Positions 24,001 through 28,653 of a stretch of DNA of 28,653 nt are shown piece by piece. Origin of the DNA: Mnemiopsis leidyi. Lineage: Eukaryota > Ctenophora > Tentaculata > Lobata > Bolinopsidae. The notes beneath the pieces are model-generated. The model had not been told where the DNA came from, did no database searches, and worked only from the letters and a program-made list of their open reading frames with translations. How positions within the stretch are numbered: the first letter of the stretch is position 1; each line of letters opens with the position of its first letter. Location: the NCBI GenBank assembly GCA_000226015.1, contig JH152843.1, positions 246,094-274,746 of the forward strand. The letters run 5' to 3'. The position numbers were made by a program, and so were the translations under genes.

Positions 24001-24142
24001 TCAACACCCCTATTTCAAAATCAGACTGGGGATTGAGACTGTATAAAAAAGTTCTATGTGACTCAAATGTGCTGGTTGCAGATGTGTAGTCACAGAGAAG
24101 GCGGCTGGTCTCCGAGATATCAGACTGAGAAGCAGTCTCCAT
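18050..24142 (-). CDS. SKAP-like: SKAP-like PH-SH3 adaptor protein with N-terminal 14-residue repeats, 627 aa, 8 exons
   Basis: Exons in transcript order: 24142-23368, 22284-22189, 21893-21768, 21620-21531, 20326-20205, 19301-18888, 18499-18377, 18187-18050. Phases match throughout; total 628 codons with stop. The start ATG is preceded by an in-frame stop five codons upstream. Residues 78-203 are nine acidic 14-residue repeats (FESQEDLHENVSEI type). Residues 259-290 are helical (FGELQEKKLLKKL), comparable in position to the SKAP dimerisation helix. The PH domain is about 329-423, with FVKNYCVSHGQRLSFF and the conserved C-terminal Trp417. Residues 424-541 hold acidic and Tyr motifs (DDGLLYEALIEDY) and Pro runs, including PPQLDKPA twice. 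The SH3 is about 565-624, with DLLSLKRG and WW603-604. SKAP proteins couple Src-family kinases to adhesion and the cytoskeleton; that role is inferred. AFAP-like ancestry of the PH part is an alternative, but AFAPs lack this SH3. Confidence 0.8.
18504..18547. repeat. 18-bp tandem repeat with CACGTG
   Basis: GTCACGTGATGTAAGTGT at 18504-18521 is repeated at 18522-18539 with one change, followed by a partial copy. It abuts the acceptor of adaptor exon 7, giving that intron an unusual 3' end with little polypyrimidine. Confidence 0.75.
19302..20204 (-). other. Intron 5 of the adaptor gene
   Basis: It starts with a consensus GTAAGT donor and ends CCGACTTAG on the minus strand. It splits the PH domain between residues 403 and 404 and hosts the MITE at 19827-20141. 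Confidence 0.75.
19827..20141. mobile_element. pogo/Tigger-like MITE, 315 bp
   Basis: Terminal inverted repeats: the left end reads CAGTCATCCCCCGATTTACC and the right end, reversed, reads CAGTTAACCCCCGATTTACC. Both ends are flanked by TA, the target duplication of Tc1/mariner-pogo elements. The CAGT start and the repeat sequence recall Tigger-type termini (known family feature). The core CGGTAAATCGGGG occurs inverted near the left end at 19875 and 19892, and twice at the right end (20104, 20121). There is no transposase frame, so the element is non-autonomous. Confidence 0.75.
20327..21530 (-). other. Intron 4 of the adaptor gene
   Basis: A 1.2-kb AT-rich intron inside the PH domain (donor GCAG|GTTGAA, acceptor TTTCTTAG). 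It contains an 18-bp duplication at 20537-20572 and an AT microsatellite near 20617-20632. Nothing else was recognised. Confidence 0.65.
20537..20572. repeat. 18-bp direct duplication
   Basis: AACAACGCTCTAATGATT is repeated exactly in tandem, inside an adaptor intron. Confidence 0.85.
22765..22890. repeat. About 21-bp tandem repeat (42-bp higher order)
   Basis: Units of the form TGCTCAGTATTACTGTGACTG alternate with GATGTTCAGTATTACTGTGAT variants. They decay into related sequence up to about 22950. Located in intron 1 of the adaptor gene. Confidence 0.8.
23169..23223. repeat. 27/28-bp direct duplication
   Basis: Two adjacent copies beginning CCGACTCTAATTT and ending ACAAGTA. Confidence 0.8.
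23534..23911 (-). repeat. 42-bp coding minisatellite (nine 14-residue repeats)
   Basis: Nine in-frame 42-bp units encode residues 78-203 of the adaptor. Consensus F/C-E-S-Q-E-D-L-H-E-N-V-S-E-I; the spacing is exactly 14 residues throughout. Hydrophobic residues at repeat positions 7, 11 and 14, with Glu at 4, fit two heptads per unit, so an acidic coiled coil is plausible. Because the unit is a multiple of three, one other minus frame (23542-23910) and a plus frame (23606-24046) also stay open. These are repeat shadows. Confidence 0.9.
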
Positions 24143-24300
24143 GAGTTGTCTTCTTCAAAAGAAGAGAATTTTGGGCTGAGTTGAGTTAAGATCGCAATCC
24201 AAGGTTTACAACAACCTTATGAAGTTATGAAAAGAGAAAAGCGCAAACAAGAGAGAGAAGAGACAAGAACAACAAAAAAAAGCGTAATCATCCTAATTTT
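24143..24300 (-). promoter_or_regulatory. Upstream region of the adaptor gene
   Basis: Directly upstream of the start codon lies a purine-rich plus-strand tract (about 24225-24290), which is a CT-rich tract on the gene's own strand. No TATA box or defined factor site was recognised; promoter function is assumed from position only. Confidence 0.25.
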
Positions 24301-25277
24301 AAAGTGTCTAGATTTTATTTTATAAGAGTTGCATGAGACGAGTCTATTGAATCGGTTAGCACAGGTGAATATAGGCTTAAAACAAATAATGAGTACAAAA
24401 TATAAAATAAATGTGAATCACAGAATATAATACCAATCCTCATTGCAAATCATTGAAAAATATGTCTTATTTTCGACTTTCGTGCGTTATGTAAAAGCAT
24501 AAATCACAAGTCTGCTTAGCTTAGGAGTCAGGATAGCTCATATTCAGTTTCAGCATCGTCCGATACAAGTCTTACAACAGTGCTGATCACTATGTTAAGT
24601 AATGTCATCAATGTGACCAGCCCCTGAAGTTGCTTCCCGTTGCGTTATATTGCACAACTCCCCATTTAACTTTTATCCATTATTTGTCGAACATTTGGTA
24701 AGGTAGATTCTACTGAAACTTTAGCAAAACTTCACGTTCTCTCCACGACCACTGGCTGGACAGAGTGTAGAGTGTAGACCTCAGATTGGTAATCTTCCGA
24801 CTGAGAGACCTGTGCCCTAAACCCTTTTAAATTGATCGTCAACTCAGAAAATTCGTGGACCGGTACTTACCGGGCCATGTCACGTGAAGGGACGATCAGA
24901 CAGCATCTCATTATCCAGATCAATGTTCCACCGATCGAGCTGCCGGTACATATTGCTGCCGTGCATATTGCCGGTACTATAACTTTATTAAAGTCTGTAG
25001 GGAATTACTAGTATTCTTGAAAGGACCAAGTAAATATGAAATAGTTTCCCTCCCATATTGAATTTGACTGCAATATGAGCATGTTGGTTGTCATGTTAAA
25101 ATGCTGAACAAACCCGCGGCGTTGACCTCTCCAATTCTTCACGGTGATTAAAGTTGTAGTTTTATGTCTGGTACCTATCAGAAGTAATTTATACAAACTT
25201 CTCGACAAGCCGCTCCCAGACGTGGTTATACAATAATGCCACGGTAGTCTTCCACTTCATCCTACGACAGAGCAACT
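24301..25277. other. AT-rich stretch, no gene seen
   Basis: Nothing with a domain or a phase-consistent exon chain was found. An AATAAA on the minus strand at 24984-24989 could serve the possible membrane-protein gene that would end at 25278. Confidence 0.4.
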
Positions 25278-27732
25278 TCAGTATTGATTTATGTGACGCT
25301 CCAATTCATCTGGGACTGGAAGGTAAATCATTGTACGTTTTAAGAACGAAAAGCTCACAGCGCAACAAGAGTTGCATTCAAAAACTTTAAAAGTTGAAAT
25401 ACGTATTTTCGAAAACCGTAAAACGTGTACGTGCATGTTGTATCGAGTAAACAGTGACCTGTATACACATGTATTTTCTGCGAATAAAATGGTTGAATGG
25501 TTAATCGCTGCAACTGCAAGCACAAGCCGAGATGATAGAACCCGTACAGCGCCAATATTCTTTCTGAAGATGATGAAAACTGTCAGCCAATTCTTGAACC
25601 ACGAGCTGCACTGAAATTACTGGCCCATTTCTTGCTTCACGGTAATCTAAACTATCAACATGGTCCACGCATTAAAACAATGAACTGATAATTCTTGCCC
25701 GATGTAATCTATGATGAGAAGTAGCTATTTTTTAAAGCACGTACCGTGCAGCTAATTATAAAGTACGTACAACGTACCATACGTGCTTCTCTTTTAAGGG
25801 TGTAATGATATCCCCTACATTGATTGAAATGTTTCGTGGAAAAAGTCACCACTATGGAAAAGGAATGATGGTCAGATGGACGCCGTCAGAGGAATTGATT
25901 AGTCATGTACTGTTAAGTTTGAAGACCACTATTTATCACCGGCGTATCCGTTATCTCTAAGCAGTGTACATACACAAAACTTTATCTATGATTTATCAGA
26001 GCAACTCAGGTTTAACATAGATTAAATCAATCATTCTTCATAATGAAGTGCGCAACAAAGATATTTAGCTAACTATTTAATATCTAAATACTCTAATTAG
26101 TCTTAAACAAAAAACATCGAACTTTACATAATGATACTTTACATAATGATTATTATTAACTTAATGTCAAAAACATTAAATTCTTGGTTTAACTTGTAAC
26201 TCACCAGTATAGAACTGTTCAAGTTCTATGAAGCTGAAGTTCGACATCGGTTCAACACTTATGTACGACTGAAATGGCATACGGCGTTTGTACACGAAAC
26301 CGCAGCGAATAAAATAATACCAGAGCGCAAGTAATATAAGGACGGCAGATGTGGGTTTGTTTTCTAGTACAGTTGAGGCATGAGGTGGTGGATTCAATTG
26401 AATAATTTCATCATAAATTTACATGCATCAAATTGCACAAGGATTCCTAAATACTTAAATACAATTTCGAGTTTCTACTTTAATGAAGGACCAACAACAA
26501 CGCAACACTGTAACAGTAGATAAAGAAGTCGAAAATAAGAAAATACCGAGAGGGGCGTATAAGAACCAGCAATTGTACTCTGAGTATCTGTCTCGGAGTG
26601 TTTTCTGTGTAATACAATATCTGCTAATATCTACGATATTCTACTTCCTCTTCTCGCGCTGTACATTGTACATTGTCAAGTCTACATTGTCCACCAAATG
26701 TTATCTTTATGATCTCGATTCTAGACAGGATTGTAGACCTACATAGCTACATCAGGTGTCGAAATAATGCATAAAATCAGGTACTCATTTTCAGGATGTT
26801 GAGAAAACCCACTGTCCAGACTCCAGGCCCAAAATTAATGATGATCAAGTAAATGATTAAGTATACATACGTATAAGGATACGTACCAATGAGCATGATT
26901 GAAGAAACTGCTCGCACGGAATTATACCCGCTGTATCACGCAGGCACCCAAGTCAAATAATGCGACCTTTTTAACCATTTTTGCCTAATTTCTATTCACA
27001 CAGCAATCAGCATCGTAACAGTATTATTTAATATTAATATCATCATATCATTAGCAAAAATTGACTTTTTGTTTCGAATTTTAAACATAATACCCAGGAG
27101 CCCGTCCTCCAGACAGATCCACATTTTTTTCTTTATCTACTGAACAACCAATTTCTGAGTAATATTGATAAGTAATATTGATAAGTTCCTAGTTAGCTTT
27201 ATTTGAATCCTGGAAAGTACAAATTTGTCTAGTTCACTTGAAAGCAAAAAATTAGATACATATAAAAGTTGGAAGTTTGAACATTGGTCATCCAGGTCTT
27301 GACACACCACTCGAAGTTTTCCGGCCGGGAATTCTAGACTCTAGAGCCTGCATCACTTTGAACCTGCTTTGATTGAATATGTTTGTAGAACCTGCATCAC
27401 TTTGAACCTGCTTTGACTGAATATATTTGTAGAACCGTATCTAAGAAACACAATGATAAGAAGCTGGGCCAGAGTGCAGATAGGTAGAGAGGCGTGTGAG
27501 TGAAGTTGATGCACAAGCTACTTTAAAACGCAAGCTACTTTGAAGCATAAGCCACTGTTAATGCAAAAGCTACTCTCTTGATTATCACTGCTGATTTGAG
27601 ATTTGGACCGGTGCCGGTCCATGAATTTTCTAAATTGACCATCAGTGGAAATCGTGTCCAACCTAATATCTGCTCCGTACACATCATGTAGCTTGGTTGA
27701 TCCTTCGGCCCACCCACAACTACATAACACAC
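25278..27732 (-). CDS. Candidate partial single-pass membrane protein gene, three exons
   Basis: Three minus-strand segments chain in frame with phase-1 introns: 27732-27589, 26363-26205 and 25315-25278. The first begins after TTGTAACAG and contains CSCGWAEG and HDVYGADIRLDTIS. The second encodes a hydrophobic helix (SAVLILLALWYYFIRCGFVY) followed by KRR, a normal stop-transfer layout, then a tail with SYISVEP and FIELEQFYT, and ends at donor CTG|GTGAGT. The third, after ACCTTCCAG, gives VPDELERHINQY and a stop. Phase-1 introns are usual for extracellular modules of receptors. No family was recognised, the first donor (GTGATA) is weak, and upstream exons would lie further right. Treat it as a hypothesis. 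Confidence 0.33.
26364..27588. other. Stretch without a supported gene
   Basis: If the membrane-protein model is right this is one of its introns. It contains a 44-bp duplication (27346-27433) and, at 27510-27574, imperfect repeats of GCAAGCTACTTT type about 16-20 bases apart. Confidence 0.4.
27346..27433. repeat. 44-bp direct tandem duplication
   Basis: Two adjacent copies of a unit beginning CCTGCATCACTTTGAACCTG; only a few bases differ. Confidence 0.9.
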
Positions 27733-28438
27733 CTGTTACAAATCAGTGCACACTTCTGGGAGTCGAGCTTGCTCGAAATGAGGGCCTGAAAAAGGTCCCC
27801 TCCCCACTTGAAACCAGATTCTTGAAGTAAGCATTCTCAACATTACATATACAGATAATATAGATTTATAGATGACTCATGACCAACAAAGTATTCAATT
27901 CTAAAGAATAAAACTAAAAGACAAGAACTACTCAAGATATACGTCAGAGGTTGTAGTGGATATTGCAATTCCAGTTGACTTACTAAATTGAAGCATTAAG
28001 TCATCGACAACATACGTAACCCGTCATTATTGTAGAGTGAAATATTCTATTAGTCAACACAATATTTTTCATATACCTGGACTAAGTCTAAGTACTGATA
28101 TAGTAGTACCAATAGTCAACATCTAGAGATATCTACATTCTACACTGTAGACCTGGCAGACTAAGTGGTATATGACAACAATCACGACATGCCTAATTAC
28201 ATGCTTGACGTATTGGAACTCAGATTGGTCTCAAGGGAGGTAAAACCACCATCATTTGCTGACCGTAAAGGCAATCTAAGTCAGTTAGGTCAAAATTTTT
28301 AAATTTTTGATGATAAAATTGTTATCAAATTTCTTATCATTACCAATTTACTATAATTCCAAAATCTTCACGGACAGAGAGCCACAATTATTGCTACGAC
28401 CATTTCCAAAATAACTATCACAATTAACTATTCAAGTT
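27733..28438. other. AT-rich stretch, no supported gene
   Basis: Short open segments exist on both strands near 27740-27830, but none forms a consistent exon chain. Nothing else was recognised. Confidence 0.4.
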
Positions 28439-28653
28439 AGGGGTCGTTCACATATGATGTCATCACCTACCTGAGGGGGGGGGGGGGTTNTTTCCAAATA
28501 ATGGCGATTGATGACGAGGGGGGAGGGAGGTTTTTGCAAATGATGATGTCATCAAAAATCGACTAATTTTTGGGAATGACAAAGTTATAGTGAAGTAGGT
28601 TTTTTGCTCTTNTAATAATAAATCTTCAGTCTGAACAATAGTGATTGATAAAA
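28439..28653 (+). mobile_element. Start of a probable interspersed repeat, cut by the window edge
   Basis: From AGGGGTCGTTCACATATGATG the sequence carries ATGATGTCATC twice (28455 and 28543 region), long G runs (28475-28487 and 28519-28530) and two ambiguous bases (28490, 28612). Short DNA-transposon-derived repeats of invertebrates often begin this way. The assignment is an inference because the other end is outside the window. Confidence 0.3.

Noticed and set aside
23606-24046. 146-codon plus-strand open frame rich in Leu/Phe/Ile
   Set aside because: It is the complement of the 42-bp coding repeat; openness follows from the repeat length being a multiple of three.
25796-25960. Plus-strand open stretch after CTTCTCTTTTAAG containing FRGKSHHYGKG
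   Set aside because: About 55 codons with no partner exon and no recognised domain; the P-loop resemblance is superficial.
27748-27826. Plus-strand exon-like segment with acceptor AAATCAG and donor GAA|GTAAGC
   Set aside because: No compatible neighbours; a minus-strand frame is equally open over the same bases.

Overview
The window looks like nuclear DNA of an animal, probably an invertebrate. It is AT-rich, carries small GT-AG introns with phase-consistent exons, and encodes metazoan-type signalling proteins (a doublecortin-like kinase domain and a PH-SH3 adaptor). A cnidarian or other early-branching or lophotrochozoan animal would fit, but the sequence alone does not settle the phylum. 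No bacterial operon, viral gene, rRNA, tRNA or CRISPR array was seen.

Layout. (1) 1-7360: no firmly supported gene. It holds short tandem repeats and a few coding-like segments near 5.3-6.7 kb, including a 41-bp repeat array built on a splice-donor-like sequence. (2) 7361-13408, plus strand: a 14-exon gene that reassembles without a frame break into an 838-residue protein. A long basic, Pro/Ser/Thr-rich N-terminal region precedes a DCLK-type Ser/Thr kinase domain at the extreme C-terminus. No doublecortin domain was found. (3) 13409-18049: the space between two convergent genes, with candidate poly(A) signals for both and some weak coding-like segments. (4) 18050-24142, minus strand: an 8-exon gene reassembling into a 627-residue adaptor. 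It has nine acidic 14-residue repeats, a helical segment, a PH domain, a Tyr/Pro-rich linker and a C-terminal SH3 domain, closest in layout to the SKAP family. (5) 24143-28653: upstream and intergenic sequence with a possible 3-exon, minus-strand, single-pass membrane protein fragment, a 44-bp duplication, and the start of an interspersed repeat at the right edge.

Mobile and structured DNA: a 315-bp pogo/Tigger-like MITE with TA target duplication lies in a PH-domain intron of the adaptor. A 152-bp imperfect inverted repeat and a LINE-like 3' tail lie in introns of the kinase gene. A perfect UUCG-type hairpin lies in the intergenic space.

The two main genes are convergent and probably independent. 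Both encode signalling proteins (a CaMK-group kinase and a Src-pathway-type adaptor), but nothing in the sequence shows that they act together. Gene models were joined by hand from splice sites, reading phase and protein-likeness; RNA evidence would be decisive.
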